Source of the DNA: Elephas maximus indicus
Taxonomy: Eukaryota; Chordata; Mammalia; Proboscidea; Elephantidae
Assembly (NCBI RefSeq): GCF_024166365.1
Contig: NC_064820.1
Coordinates: 146,526,001 to 146,590,000 of the forward strand
Reading direction: 5' to 3'
DNA length: 64,000 nt
Position numbers and translations under genes: made by a program. Under the pieces are notes generated by a model. The model was not told where the DNA came from. It did not search any database and worked only from the letters and a program-made list of their open reading frames with translations. Positions 40,623 through 54,418 of the stretch are shown here, piece after piece (positions within the stretch are counted from its first letter, which is position 1; the number at the start of each line of letters is the position of its first letter).

Positions 40623-42001
40623 TACAACCACTTTGGAAATTGATTTGGCACTTCCTTAAAAAGCTAGAAATAGAGCTACCAATGATCAAGCGATCCCCCT
40701 CCTTGGAATATATCCTAGAGAAATAAGAGCCTTTACATGAACAGATATATGCACACCCATGTTTATTGCAGCACTGTTTACAATAGTAAAAAAATGGAAG
40801 CAACCAAGGTGCCCATCAAAAGATGAATGGATAAATAAATTATGGTATATTCACACAATGGAATACTACACATTGATAAAGAACAGTGATGAATCTGTGA
40901 AACATTTCATAACATGGAGGAATCTGGAAGGCATTATGCTGAGTGAAATCAGTCAGTTGCAAAAGGACAAATATTGTATAAGACCCCTATTATAAGAACT
41001 CAAGAAATAGTTTAAACAGAGAAGTAAATATTCTTTGATGGCTACGAGATGGGGGAGGAAGGGAGGGTGGGAGAGGGGTATTCACTAATTAGAGAGTAGA
41101 TAAGAACTACTTTAGGTGACGGAGAAGACAACACACTATACAGGTGAGGTTAGCACAACTGGACTAAACCAAAAGCAAAAAAGTTTCCTGAATAAACTGA
41201 ATGCTTCGAAGACCAGCATAGCAGGGACAGGGGTTTGGGGACCATGGTTTCAGGGGACATCGAAGTCAATTGGCATAATAAAATCTATTAAGAAAACATT
41301 CTGCATTCCACTTTGGAGAGTGGCATCTGGGGTCTTAAATGCTAGCAAGCAGCCATCTAAGATGCACCAATTGGTCTTAACCCACCTGGATCAAAGGAGA
41401 ATGAAGAACACCAAGGTCACACGACAACTATGAGCCCAAGAGACAGAAAGGGCCACACGAACCAGAGACTATATCAGCCTGAGACCAGAAGAACTAGATA
41501 GTGCACGGCTACAACGGATGAGTGCCCTGACAGGGAACACAACAGAGAACCCCTGAGGGAGCAGGAGAGCAGTGGGATGCAGACCCCAAATTCTTGTAAA
41601 AAGACCAGACTTAATGGTCTGACTGAGACTAGAAGGACCCCGGTGGTCATGACCCCCAGACCTTTTATTGGCCCAGGACAGGAACCATTCCCAAAGCCAA
41701 CTCTTCAGACAGGGATTGGATGGGTCAATGGATTAGAAAGGGATGCTGGTGAGGAGTGAGCTTCTTGGATCAGGTAGACACTTGAGACTATGTTGGGATC
41801 TCCTGCCTGGAGGGGAGATGAGAGGGTAGAGGGGTTAGAAGCCGGCAAAATGGACATGAAAGAGTGGAGGGAGAGGGCAGGCTGTCTCATTAGGGGCAGA
41901 GCAATTGGGAGTATGTAGCAAGGTGTGTATAAGTTTTTGTGTGAGAGACTGTCTTGATTTGTAAACTTTCACTTAAAGCACAATAAAAATTTAAAAAAAA
42001 C
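40623..42001 (+). mobile_element. 5'-truncated L1 inserted next to the young L1
   Basis: Begins within the ORF2 tail ('tacaaccactttggaaattg') and includes the C-terminal ORF2 frame 40759-40995 and the 3' UTR, ending in an A-tail. Target duplication AAGGAATTCAGCGCAG (left, about 40607-40622) and AAGAATTCAGCTCAG (right, 42002-42016), with small differences. Its 3' UTR is close to that of the young L1 (for example 'caggggacatcgaagtcaat'). Confidence 0.88.
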
Positions 42002-45000
42002 AAGAATTCAGCTCAGAAAAGAGGAACAAAGAAAACATCAGCACTACAAAATGACAGCAATAAACTCACACCTATCAATAATCACACTGAATGTAAATGC
42101 CTTAAATGCACCCATAAAGAGACATAGAGTGTGACAGAGAGGATTAAAAAAACAGGACCTATCCATATGCTGTGCCCAAGAGACACATCTCAGAAACAAA
42201 GAGATAAATTTATTAAAAATCAAAGGATGGAAAAATATATATCAAGCAAACAGCTACCAAAAAAGAGCAGGAGTGGCAATATTAATCTCAGATAAAATAG
42301 ACTTTAAAACAAATCTCCCATAAAAGACAATGAAGGGCATTATGTAATGACTAAAGGGACAATCCACCCTAAAGACATAACCATAATAAATATCTACATA
42401 CCCAATGACAGGGCTCCAAAATATATAAAACAAACTCTAACAGCACTAAAAAGAGAAATTCATAGTTCCACAATAATAGTAGGAGACTTCAACACACCAC
42501 TCTCGGTGAGGCACAGAACATCTAGAAAGAAATTCAACAAAGATACAGAAGAGCTAAAGGCCACAGTCAACCAACTTGACCTCACAGACATGTACAGAAT
42601 GCTCCATCCAACAGCAGCAAAGTACACATTATTATCCAGTGCACATGGAACATTCCCTAGAATAGACCACATCTTAGGCCACAAAGCAAACCCTCAACAA
42701 AACCCAAAATACTGAAATAATACATAGCATCTCCTCTGATCACACCACCATCAAAGCAGAAATTAATAACGGGAAGGAAAAGGAAAAAAAAAACAAAAAA
42801 CACGGAAAGTGAATGACAACCTGCTTAAAAACAACTGGGAAATAGAAGAATTCAAAGATGGAATCAAAACATTCCTAGAATCAAAGGAGGATGAAAACAC
42901 ATCATACGAAAATCTCTGAGATACATCAAAGGCAGTGCACAGAGGTCAATTTATATCAGTAGACGCACACATCTAAAAAAGAAGAAAAGGACAAAATAAA
43001 GACATTAGCTACACAACTTGAACAAATAGAGAAGAGAAAAAGAACCCTACAGTCATCAGAAGAAATAATAAAGATCAGAGCAGAAATAACTGAAATAGAG
43101 ACTAGAAAAACAATAGAATCAACAAAACCAAAAGTTGGTTCTTTGAAAGAATAAAATTGACAAACCATTGGCCAAATTGACAAGAAAAACAGGACAGGAT
43201 GCAAATAACCCAAATAAGAAATGAAATGGGAGACATTACAACATTACAACTGAAATACCTAGAGGAAATGGACACATTTCTAGAAACACAATACATACCC
43301 AAACTAACACAACTTAAGTTCAAATTCTGAACAGATCCATAACAAGAGAAGAGATTCAAAAGGTAAAAAACAAAAAAACTCCCAATAACAACTACAAAAA
43401 AAAGCCCTGGCCCAGATGGCTTCACTAGAGAATTCTACCAAACATTCAGAGAAGAGCTTATACCAGTACTACTCAAACTAAAACATAGAAATGGAAGGTA
43501 TACTTCCAGATTCATTCTATGAAGCCTGCATAACCCTGACACCAAAACCAGGCAAAGGCACCAAAAAAAAAAAGAAAATTGCAGACCAATATCTCTCATG
43601 AATATAGATGCAAAAATTCTCCGCAAAATTCTTACTAATAGAATTCAGCATTATATCAAAAAATAAGACACCATGACCAAGTGGGATTCATACCAGGTAT
43701 GCAAGGATGGTTCAACATTAGAAAATCAGTCAACATAATCTACCACATAAATAAAAGAATCACATGATCATCTCAATTGACACAGAGAAGGCATTCAACA
43801 AAGTCCAACAACAATTCCTGATAAAAGCTCTCAATAAAATCGGTATAGAAGGAAAATTCTTCAAGATAATAAAGGGCATCTATACAAAACCAACAGCCAA
43901 CATCATTCTTTATACAGAGAGGCTAAAACATTCCCCTTGAGAACAGGAACAAGATAAGGATGCCCTTTATCACCACTCTTACTTCACATTGTGCTGGAAG
44001 TCCTAACTCCAGCAATAAGGCAAGAAAAAGAAATAAAAGGCATCCAAACGGGTAAGAAAGAAGTAAAACTGGCCCTATTTGAAGATGATATGATACTATA
44101 CATAGAAAACCCAAAAGACTCCACGAGAAAACTACTGGAACTAATAGATTAAGCAGAGTAGCACATGATAAACATACAAAAATCAGTTGGCTTCCTATAC
44201 ACTAATAAAGAGAACTACAAAAAGGAAATCAGGAAAACAATACTATTTATAATAGCCCCTAAAAAAATAAAATACTTAAGAATAAATCTAAGCAGGAATG
44301 TAAAAGCCCTATACAAAGAAAACTACAAAACACTACTGCAAGAAACCAAAAGAGACCTACATAAATGGAAAAACATACCATGCTCATGGATAGGTAGAAT
44401 TAATATTGTGAAGAAGTCAATTCTACCCAAAGCAATCTACAAATACAAGACAATCCTAATCCAAATTCCAACAGTATTCTTTACAGCGATGGGAAAACTA
44501 ATCATTAACTTTATATGGAAAGAGAAGAGGGCCTGGAGAAGTAAAGCCCTATTGAAGAAAAAGGATAAAGTAGGAGGACTCGCACTACCTGACTTCAGAA
44601 CCTACTATACAGCTACAGTATCAAAATAGCCTGCTACTGGTACAACGACAGACATATTGACCAATGGAACAAAATTGAGAACCCAAATGTAAATTCATCC
44701 ACTTGCAGTCACCTTATTTTTGACAAAGGCCCAATATCCAGCAAATGGGGAAAAGAGTCTTTTTAACAAATGGTGCTGGCAAAACTGGATGTCCATCTGC
44801 AAAAAAATAGAACAGGACCCAAACCTCACACCATATACAAAAACTAATTCAAAATGGATCAACGACTTAAATATAAAGCCAAAAACTATCAAGATCATAG
44901 AAGAAAAAATAGAATGAATGCTAGAGGCCCTAATATATGGCATAAATAGGATACAAACCATAACTAACAATACGCAAACACCAGAAGATAAGCTAGATAA

Positions 45001-46718
45001 CTGGGATCTTCTAAAAATTAAGCACTTATGCTCAGCAAAGTCTTCACCAAAAGAGTAAAAAGAGTACCTACAGACTGGGAAAAAAAATTTGGCTATGACA
45101 AATCCGACAAAGATCCAATCTCTACAATCTACAGGAAAATGACAATCTCTACAACAAAAAGACAAATAATGCAGTTAAAAAATTGGCAAGGGATATGAAC
45201 AGACACTTCACCAAAGAAGACATTCAAGGGGCTAACAGACACATGAGGAAATGCTCTCCATCACTAGCCATTAAATCCAAATCAAAACCACAATGGATAC
45301 CATTCACCCCACCATTACTGGCATGAATCCAAAAAAAGGAAAATAACAAATGTTGGGGAGGCTGCGGGAGATTGGAACTCTTCTGCACTGCTGGTGGGAA
45401 TGCAAAATGGTACAACCATTTTGGAAAACGATATGGTGCTTCCTTAAAAGCTAGAAATAGAAATACAGTATGATGCAGCAACCCCATCAAGAGCCATCAC
45501 ACGAATAGACTTGTGCACACCACGTTCATTGCAGCATTGTTCACAACAGCAAAAAGATGGAAACAAACTAGGTGCCCATCAACAGATTAATAGATAAACA
45601 AACTATGGTACATACACATAAGGAATGCTATGCAACGATAAAGAACAATGATGAATCCACGAAACATCTCACAACATGGGTGAATCTGGAGAGCATTATT
45701 CTGAGTGAAATAAGTCAATTCAAAAGGACAAATACTGTACGAGACCACTACTATAAAAACTCATGAAAAGGTTTACACACAAAAAGATGGTTAGGAGGGA
45801 GGGAAGGAGAGGGGATGGAAAAACACTAAACAGACTATAGATAAGCGGTAACTTTGGTGAAGGGTAAGACAGTACACAGTACTGGGGAACCCAGCACAGC
45901 TTGTCCAAGGCAAGGTCATGGAAACTCCATAGACACATCCAAACCCCCTGAAGGACCAGATTACTGGGCTGAGGGCTGTGGGGACTATGGTCTCGGGGAA
46001 CATCTAGCTCAATGGGCATAACATAGTTTATAAAGAAAATGTTCTACATTCTACCTTGGTGTGTAGCATCTGGGGTTTTAAAAGCTTGTGAGTGGCCATC
46101 TAAGATAATCCACTGGTCTCACCCCATCTGGAGCAAGGGAGAATGAAGAAACCCAAAGACTCAAAGGAAAGATTAGTCCAAAGGACTAATGAACCACATC
46201 CTCCACCAGGCTGAGTCCAGCACAACTACACTACCAACTGCTCTGACAGGGGTCACAATAGAGGGTCCCAGACAGAGCTGGAGAAAAATGCAGAACAAAA
46301 TTCTAACTCACACACACACAAAAAGACTAGACTCACTGGGCTGACAGAGACTGGAGAAACCCCTAGAGTATGGCCCCCGGACACACTTATAGCTCAGTAA
46401 TGAAGTAACTCCTGCCTGAGGTTCACCCTTCAGCCAACGATTAGACAGGCCCATAAAACAAAATGAAACTAAATGGGCACACCAGCCCAGAGGCAAGGAC
46501 TAGAAGGCAGGAAGGGACAGGAAAGCTGGTAATGGGGAACCCAAGGTCAAGAAGGGGAGAATGTTAACATGTTGTGGGTTTGGCAACCATTGTCCCAAGA
46601 CAATATATGTATTGTCTAATGAGAAACTAGTTTGCTCTGTAAACCTGTATCTAAAGTACAAAAAAAAAAAAAGATCAATAAGGAATAGAGGATTTGAGCA
46701 ACACTACAAACCAACTTG

Positions 46719-47359
46719 CCACATCATGATAAACAGAAAAGATTGAAGTTGTCAAGGATTTCATTTTACTTGGATCCATAACCAACATCCATGGAAGCAG
46801 TAGTCAAGAAATCAAAAGACGCATTGCATTGGGCAAATCTGCTGCAAAGGACCTCTTTAAAGTATTGAAAAGCAAAGATGTCACCTTGAAGCTTAAGGTG
46901 TGCCTGACCCAAGCCATGGTATTTTCAATAGCATCATGTGCATGTGAAAGCTGGACAATGAATAAGGAAGATCGAAGAAGAATTGACGCCTTTGAATTGT
47001 GGTGTTTGCAAAGAATATTGAATATACCATGGACTGCCAAAAGAACAAACAAATCTGTCCTGGAAGAAGTACAACCAGAATGCTCCTTAGAAGCAAGGAT
47101 GGTGAGACTGCTTCTTACATACTTTGGACATGTTGTCAGGAAGGATCAGTCCCTGGAGAAGGACATCATGCTTGGCAGAGCACAGGGTCAGTGGAAAAGA
47201 GGAAGACCCTCAATGAGATGGATTGACACAGTGGTTGCAACAATGGGCTCAAGTATAACAACAATTCTAAGGATGGTACAGGACCGGGCAGTGTTTTGTT
47301 CTGTTGTACATAGGGTGGCTATGAGTCAGAACCGACACAAGAATACCTAACAAAAACAA
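46719..47359 (+). mobile_element. RTE LINE 3' fragment with ORF2 C-terminus
   Basis: The open frame 46829-47350 (173 residues) is the C-terminal region of an RTE ORF2 downstream of the RT core: motifs CESWTMNKEDRRRIDAFELW, RILNIPWTAKRTN and RGRPSMRWID are of BovB/RTE type. The frame is also open upstream of the first ATG, since the element is 5' truncated. The 3' end 'ggtggctatgagtcagaacc' plus CCTAACAAAAACAA matches the tail of the AfroSINEs. Inserted in the old L1 between 'ccaacttg' and 'cctaacag'. RTE elements supply the reverse transcriptase that copies AfroSINE RNA (inference from the shared tail). Confidence 0.9.
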
Positions 47360-48061
47360 TAGCACAACACACTAGACCTAACAGACATATATACAATACT
47401 ATACTCAACAACAGCACAATACACATTAATCTCTAGTGGACATGGACCATTCTCCAAGATAGATCATATGCTAGGTCACAAAACAAGTCTCAATAAATTT
47501 TAAAGTCTTGAAGTTATATAAAGTATCTTCTCCAACCACAATGGAATGAAACTAGAAATTAATAACAGAAAGAAAACTGGAAAATATACAAATATGTGGA
47601 AATTGAACAACACATTAATCAGCCAGTGGGTCAAGGAAGAGATTAGAAAGCACTGACAGTTGAATAAAAATGAAAGTAGAACATACCACAACTTACGGTA
47701 TGCAGTGGAGACAGTGCTCAGAGGGAAATTTATAGCAATAAGCATATTAAAAACCAAGATCTAAAGCCAATAACCTAATCTTACAACTTGAGGAACTAGA
47801 AAAAGAAGAGCAGTCTAGGTCCAAAGCTACCGGAAGGAAGGAAATAACAAAGACAAGAGCAGAAATAAATGAAATGGTGGGGGGGTGGGGGGAAGCAATA
47901 GAATCAGTGAAACCAGAAGTTGGTCTTTTGAAAAGATCAATAAAATCAACAAACCTTTAGACTGGCAAAGAAAGAGAACATGCAAATATCTAAAATCAGA
48001 AATTAAAGTGGGGTGGTACAACTGACACTGGAAAAATAAAAAGGATCCTAAGAAAATAACG

Positions 48062-48252
48062 GTTAATTGCTGTTGAGTCAATTCTGACTCATGGTGACCC
48101 CATGTGTGTCAGGCAGAACTGTATTCCGTAGAGTTTTCAATGGCTGATTTCTGGGAAGTAGATCACAAGGACTTTCTTCCAAGGAGCCCCTGGGTGAACC
48201 TGAGCTGGCCACCTTTGGGTTAGCAACCAAGTGTGTTAACCATTTGCACAAC
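48062..48252 (-). repeat. AfroSINE-related copy, long form
   Basis: Minus-strand and diverged: 'gagtcaattctgactcatgg' at the left, central block retained, 'gttagcaaccaagtgtgtta' and 'tttgcacaac' at the right. Inserted in the oldest L1. Confidence 0.85.
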
Positions 48253-48675
48253 TTTGATGAAATGGGTAAATTCTAGAAACATAAACTACCTACATTGACT
48301 CAAGAAGAAGTAGAAAATCTCAACAGACCCATAGCAAGTGAAGAGAATGAATCAGTAATCAAAAACCTCCCTGCCCCCAGCAAAAAAAATCCTAGACCAA
48401 ATGGCTCCACTGGGGAATTCTACTAAGCATTTATAAAAGGGACAGCAATTCTTTTTAAACTCTTCCAAAAAATAGAAGAGGGATGACTCCCTAACTCATT
48501 CTATGAGGCTAGCATTATCCTAATACCAAAGCCAGACACAGACATCACAAGAAAAGAAAATGACCAATATCCCTTGTGAATATAGATGCAAAAATCCTCA
48601 ACAAAATGCTGGCAAACTAAATCCAATAGCATATTAAATAGGCTATACACCATGATCAAGTGGAATTTATCCTGG

Positions 48676-51600
48676 TGTTACGGATTGAATTGTGTCCCCC
48701 CAAAATGTGTGTCAAGTTGGCTAGGCCATTGTTCACAATTTTGTTATCTGATGTGATTTTCCTGTGTGTTACAAATCCTACCTCTATGATGTTAATGAGG
48801 CAGGATTACAGGCAGTTATGTTAATAAGGCAGGACTCAATCTACAAGATGAGGTTGTGTTTTAAGTCAATCCCTTTTGAGATGTAAAAGAGAGAAGCAAG
48901 CAGAGAGACATGTGGACATCATTACCACCAAGAAAAAAGTGCCAGGAGTAGTGCATCCTTTGGATCCAGGGTCCCTGAGCCCAGAAGCTCCTAGCACCAG
49001 GGAATGAGAGCTGGCACCTGAATTTGGACTTTTAGCCTCCTAAACTGTGAGAGAATGCGTTTCTCTTTGTTAAAGCCATCCATTTGTGGTATTTCTGTTA
49101 TAGCAGCACTAGATGACTAAGACAGAATTTGGTACCAAGAGAGTAGGGTGCTGCTGTAACAGATGCCTACAATGTGGAAGCAGTTTTGAAACTGTGAATG
49201 GGTAGAGGCTGCAAGAGTTTTGAAGTGCCTAGTGGTGAAGGCCTAGATTGCCTTGAAGAGACTGTTGGTAGAATTATGGATGTCAAAGACAATTCTGGTG
49301 AGGACTCAGAAATGAGGAAAGCTGTTACATTAAGATGGCACAGATGGTGAGAAGCAGCAGCAGAACCAGAACACCAGCATGACACAGCACTGGAGCCGAC
49401 CCACAGAGCGAGAGAGCTGAGCACCTTCCAACCAAAGTTTATTTGCAGGGTGGGGTGCCTCCAGGTACTTATCCGTGGAGCTAGGCTTGCTGACCCACAG
49501 AGCAAGAAAGCTATGTCCCTTCCGACCGAAGTTTACCGGCAAAGTGGGGTGCCTCCAGGCACTTATCTGTGGAGCTATAGAGCTTTGGAACCCTTGCCCC
49601 AGCAGGGCAGACATGGGTGACAAGGCCCAAGGGGCCGAGAGGCCAAGGAACCAGGAAGCAGAAGCTGAAGAGACATGGAACACAGGAAGTGGAGCTCCCT
49701 CAGTCTCAAAGGGTAGGGCCACGACTTCTGGTGTCTCAAAGGGTAGAGTCATTCATCACTCAGATGGACTAGGAGAATTAGGGCACCTAAAGCTGAGGGA
49801 GCAGAGTTGTTGTCCCAGTGGGCCTGGAAGGTGAAGATGAAGCCCAGGGCTGAGGGGCTGCCACTCAGGTTCTGGAGAGTATGGCCAATATACCTAGAGT
49901 CTGGAGGGCAGGGGCATTGTGTAAATTGTCTCAGAAATCAGAGGATTATTTTCAAGCCTTGAGAGCTAACATAATGTGTTCTGCTGACTTGCTCGGGTTT
50001 GGTGCCTGCTATCCCTTATTTCCCTCCAATTTCTCCCATTTGTAATGGAAATGTCTAGCTTGTTCCTGCCTGTTGTACCATTGCACTTTTGGAAGCAGAT
50101 GACTTGTATTCTAGATTTCACAAATGAAGAGGAATTTTTGGATTTTGGACTTGGAGTTGATGTAAGATTTTTGCTATGATATGATGGAGTGAATGAGTTT
50201 TACATGTGGCAAGGATATGAATTTTTGGGGTTAAAGTGTGGAATGTCATGGATTGAATTGTGTACCCCAAAAATGTGTGTCCACTTGGATAGGCCATGAT
50301 TCCCAGTATTGTGTGATTGTTCACCATTTTGTCATCTGATGTGATTTTCCTATGTGTTGTAAATTCTACCTCTATGATATTAATGAGGAAGGATTAGAGG
50401 CAGGACTCAATCTACAAGATTAGGTTATAGCTTTTTTTTTTTTTTTTTTTGGTTTTTAAAATAAAATTATTTTTTCTTTTCAAACTTTTAAAAATATGTG
50501 CATTATAGAAAACTGAAAAGCAAAGAATACAAAAGGTATCCAAAATCATTTTGATAATTTGCTTAGTTTGACATGTCCTCCTACATCCTACGTATGTATA
50601 CACAACTGAGCATACATTTTTAGGTGGTTGAGGTCTCACAGTATGGATTATGCTTTTTCACACCTCATGAATATTTACCAATTCAAAATCCCAAAGCCAA
50701 GAGTATTTTGACAACGAAGAATACATGACACTGACTCAATCAGGAACAAAAAAAAAAAAGAAACCCTGCCTTTCTTGAGGACAAAAATTTCATAAAACAA
50801 AAAAGGTAACAGGTCTCTAGATAAAGATATTGGCAGAGTTACAACTAAAATACCGCATTCCCTTAATGCACAATTTAAAATGAAATATAAAGCAATAAAG
50901 TACAGTAAGTATAACGCTTCTAAGAGAATTAATACTCAGATCTATTAAAATATAAGCAAGGCGTTTCCATTGAACTTAACAATGTATTCCTCTCAGTACA
51001 GCCAAGAGATGCACACACACATCAAGGGCTATCATCAAAATGTAAACATAGAGACATCTGCATACAACCCTCCCCTTGTACTTCCGTCTACCCCTCTACA
51101 GCCAACCCAGTCAATTCTGATGTACACTGCTCAGAGGGGGTTTAACAATTCCATGTCCAAGATGCTTTTCTATTAATTATAACAAAAAGATATTTACAAA
51201 TTGGTTAATGCACTAGCGCTACTTTTTTTTCATACATTGCCACCTCAAGACATCTAAAAAGCTTAGATGCTGCAAAATAATAAACGTTGTCCACAATAAA
51301 CATGGGTACTTTATAAAAAATGCACATATAATCTAAAAGTTTTCTAATTTGGAGATACTGGACAAGAGCCCTGCCCTTCACCCTTCCTCGTCTCCTTCGT
51401 CCACCATTTCAATGACTAAGTACAGAAATACATCTAGCTCCAAGTGGTGGATTAACAAAGGTCACTCCCAGAAGACAGCCCTTCCTATAAACTAAGAAAA
51501 AGACATTTATAAAGAGATTGTTTTACTACTTCTACTTTTAACATACTTTGGGCATTAGGACTTGTTTGTCCTTTAATATGCAGCAGTATTAACTAAAATG

Positions 51601-52037
51601 CACATATAAAACTATGTTGAGATAATCTGAATTTGTCTAAATCATGGGCATAGAACCCTTCCCTCTGCACCTCCTTTCCCAGCCCCCCCCCACCACTACC
51701 CAATATACCGAGATTAGCTTATATCTTAAGTCAATCTCTTTTGAGATATAAGAGAAAAGCAAGCAGAGAGACATGGGAACCTCATTACCAAAAGAAAGAA
51801 ATGCCAGAGGCAGTGTATCCTTTGGACCTGGGGTCCCTGTACCCAGAAGCTCCTAGACCAGGGGAAGATTGATGACAAGGACCTTCCTCCAGAGCTGATG
51901 GAGAGAAAGCCTTCCCCTGGAGCTGGCACCCTGAATTTGGACTTCTAAACTCCTAAACTGTGAGAGAATAAATTTCTCTTTGTTAAAGCCATCCATTTGT
52001 GGTATTTCTGTTACTGAAGCACTACATGGCTAAGACA
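48676..52037 (+). mobile_element. Second MaLR-like element, with a retrocopy in its 3' LTR
   Basis: 5' LTR 48676-49124 (TGTTACGGATTG to AAGACA), internal 49125-50243 beginning GAATTTGGTACC, 3' LTR 50244-50429 plus 51711-52037. It interrupts the old L1 (flanks cctgg and ctcag, a poor match for a 5-bp duplication). Short internal ORFs (for example 49475-49834) show no retroviral domain. Same family as the element at 11730, with an internal part about 500 nt shorter. Confidence 0.85.
50430..51710 (-). pseudogene. Processed retrocopy of an unidentified mRNA 3' region
   Basis: Minus-strand insertion of about 1.28 kb: a T-run (poly(A) tail, about 50432-50450) at the left and near-perfect 13-nt target duplications AGATTAGGTTATA (50417-50429) and AGATTAGCTTATA (51711-51723). 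These mark L1-mediated retrotransposition. It splits the LTR cleanly. Read on the minus strand it is AT-rich with long U-rich stretches and no ORF above about 75 codons, so it looks like a 5'-truncated 3' UTR. I cannot name the parent gene. No consensus AATAAA precedes the tail. Confidence 0.85.
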
Positions 52038-53621
52038 CTCAGGAATGCACGGGTGATTCAACATTAGAAAATCAATCAGTGTAATATATCACACTAGTTG
52101 AAAAAAGGAAAAGAACCACAGGATCATCTCGACTGATACAGAAAGTGTAATTGACAAAATCCAATACCTTTTCATAATAAAAAAAATTCAACAAATTAGG
52201 AATCGAAAGGAAATTCCTCAGTCTGATAAGGGGCATGTATAAAAAGCCCACAGCTAACATCACACTCAGTGGAGAAAAAGCTTTCACCTCCAGATCAGGA
52301 ACAAGACAAGGGATGCCTGTTGTCACCACTGCTATTCAGTATTGTACTGGAAATCCTAGCCAGAGCAATTAGGCAAGAAAAAGAAATAAAATGTATCCAA
52401 ATCAGGAAGGAAGGAGTAAAACTATCCCTCCTTTTCACAGATGACATGAACATATATATAGAAAATCCCAAAGAATCCACAAGAAAACTACTAAAACTAA
52501 TAAATGAATTCAACAAAGTGGCAGAATACAAGGTCAACACACAAAAAATCAGTTGGGTTTCTATACACCAACAGTAGTAATCTGAAAAGGAAATTAAGGA
52601 AAAAATTCCATTTATAATAGCACCTAAAAGAATAAAATAGGGATAAATTTAACCAAGGAAGTGAAAGACTTATACACTGAAAACTATAAAACATTGCTGA
52701 AAGAAATTAAATGAAGGCCTAAATAATAAAATGGCATTCCATGTTAATGGACTGGAAGGCTTAATATTGTTAAGATGTCCATATAACCCAAAGTGATCTA
52801 TAGATTCAATGCAATCCCAATCAAAATTCCAATAGCCTTCTTTGCAGAAATGGAAAAGCCAATCTCAAATTTATATGGAATTGCAAGAGGCACAGAATAG
52901 CCAAAGCAACCTTGAAAAAGAAGACCAAAGTAGGACTCATAGTTCTTGATTTCAAAACATACTATAAAATTACAGTAATCAAAACAGTCTGGTACTGGTA
53001 TAACGATAGACATATAGACCAATGGAATAGAACATTGAGAGTTCAGAAATAAATGCATGCATCTGTGGTCAGCTGATTTTGGACAAGGGTGGTAAGTCCA
53101 GTCATTGGGGAAAGAATAATCTCTTCAATAAGTGGTGCTGGGACAACTGGATTTCCACATGCAAAAGAATGAAGCTGGACCCATACCTCGCACCATATAT
53201 GAAAATAAATTCAAAATTGAATGTAAGAACTAAAACCATAAAGCTCTTAGAACAAAACACAGAGGTAATGCTTCCGAACCTAGTTTTTGAAAATGAATTC
53301 TTAGATATTATACCAAAAGTATGAGCAACAAATGACAAAATAGATAAATTGGACCTCAACAAAATTAAGAACTTTCAGGCAACAAAAGACTTTATAAGCA
53401 AAGTGAAGAGACAACCTACAGAATGGGAGAAAAAAATTGGGTAGTATATATCTGATAGGGGTTTAATATCCAGAATGTAAAAAGAACTCCTACAACTCAA
53501 CAATAAAAAGACAAACAGCCCAATCAAAAAATGGGCAAAGGACCTCATCAGCCATTTCATCAAAGAAAATATACAAATGGCCAACAAACACAATGTCATT
53601 GGTCATTCCAAAAAAAAAACA

Positions 53622-53845
53622 AACAACAAACCAAACCCACTGCCATCAAGTCGATTCTGACTCATAGCGACCCTATAGGACAGAGTAGAATTACCCCATA
53701 GAGTTTCCAAGGCTCCCTATGAGCCAGAATAATCTTTATGGAAACAGACTGTCACATCTTTCCCCCGGGGAGCAGCTGGTAGGTTCAAACTGCTGACCTT
53801 TCAATTAGCAGATGAGCACTTAACCACTGTACCACGAGGCTCCTT
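53622..53845 (-). repeat. AfroSINE, long form
   Basis: Minus-strand copy: 'atcaagtcgattctgactca' at the left, head 'ggagcctcgtggtacagtgg' at the right. Central block retained, plus a short piece ('ctccctatgagccagaataa') unlike the others. Confidence 0.88.
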
Positions 53846-54418
53846 TCACTCCTACTAAACCTAGGATAGCTATAATTTGAAAAATGGAAAGCAACAAGTG
53901 GTAGCAACAATGTGGAGAAATTGGAAACTCCGTCCATTGTCGGTGGGATTGTAATGGGTACAGGTGCTGTGGAAAACAGTTTGGCAGTTCCTCAAAAAGT
54001 TAAACATGGAATTACCACGATTCAACAATTCCACTCCTAGGTACATACCCAAAAGACTTAAAAGCATTGGCTCAAAAAGATACTTGTACACCAACGTTGA
54101 TTACAGCACTGTTCGCAATAGCCAAAAACAACCAAACATCCATCAGCAGATGAATGGATAAACAAAATATGGTATATATGTGCAATAGAGTATTACTCAG
54201 CCATAAAGAGAAATGAAGTTCTGATACATGCTACATCATGGATAAACCTTGGAAACATTATGCTGAGTGAATAAGTCAGGCACAAAAAGACAAATATATG
54301 AACCCACATTATGGAACATCTAGGTTAGGCAAATTTGTAGAGACTAAAGTTTATTATTGGTTACCAGGGGCAGGTGGAAGGGGAAAAAGAAGTTATTAAG
54401 GGCACCGAGTTTCAGTTA

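Larger units (their letters stand above)
33124..46669 (+). mobile_element. Second-generation L1, interrupted by later insertions
   Basis: Bounded by the perfect 13-nt duplication AAAGATCAATAAG (33111-33123 and 46670-46682). The 5' end 'ggggaggtggagccaacatgg' is a canonical L1 start. Own sequence: 33124-33166, 33694-34055 (ORF1-to-ORF2 spacer and degraded ORF1), 42017-46669 (ORF2 and 3' UTR, A-tail). ORF2 is full of stops and frameshifts; the longest open pieces are 42347-42715 (endonuclease part) and 44165-44629 (after the RT core). Its RT motif is altered (EDDM where the young copy has ADDM). It hosts a solo LTR, the young L1 and a truncated L1. Confidence 0.85.

Noticed and set aside
46829..47350. 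173-codon ORF as an independent host gene
   Set aside because: Clear RTE ORF2 C-terminal motifs and an RTE 3' end directly after it; it is a LINE fragment.
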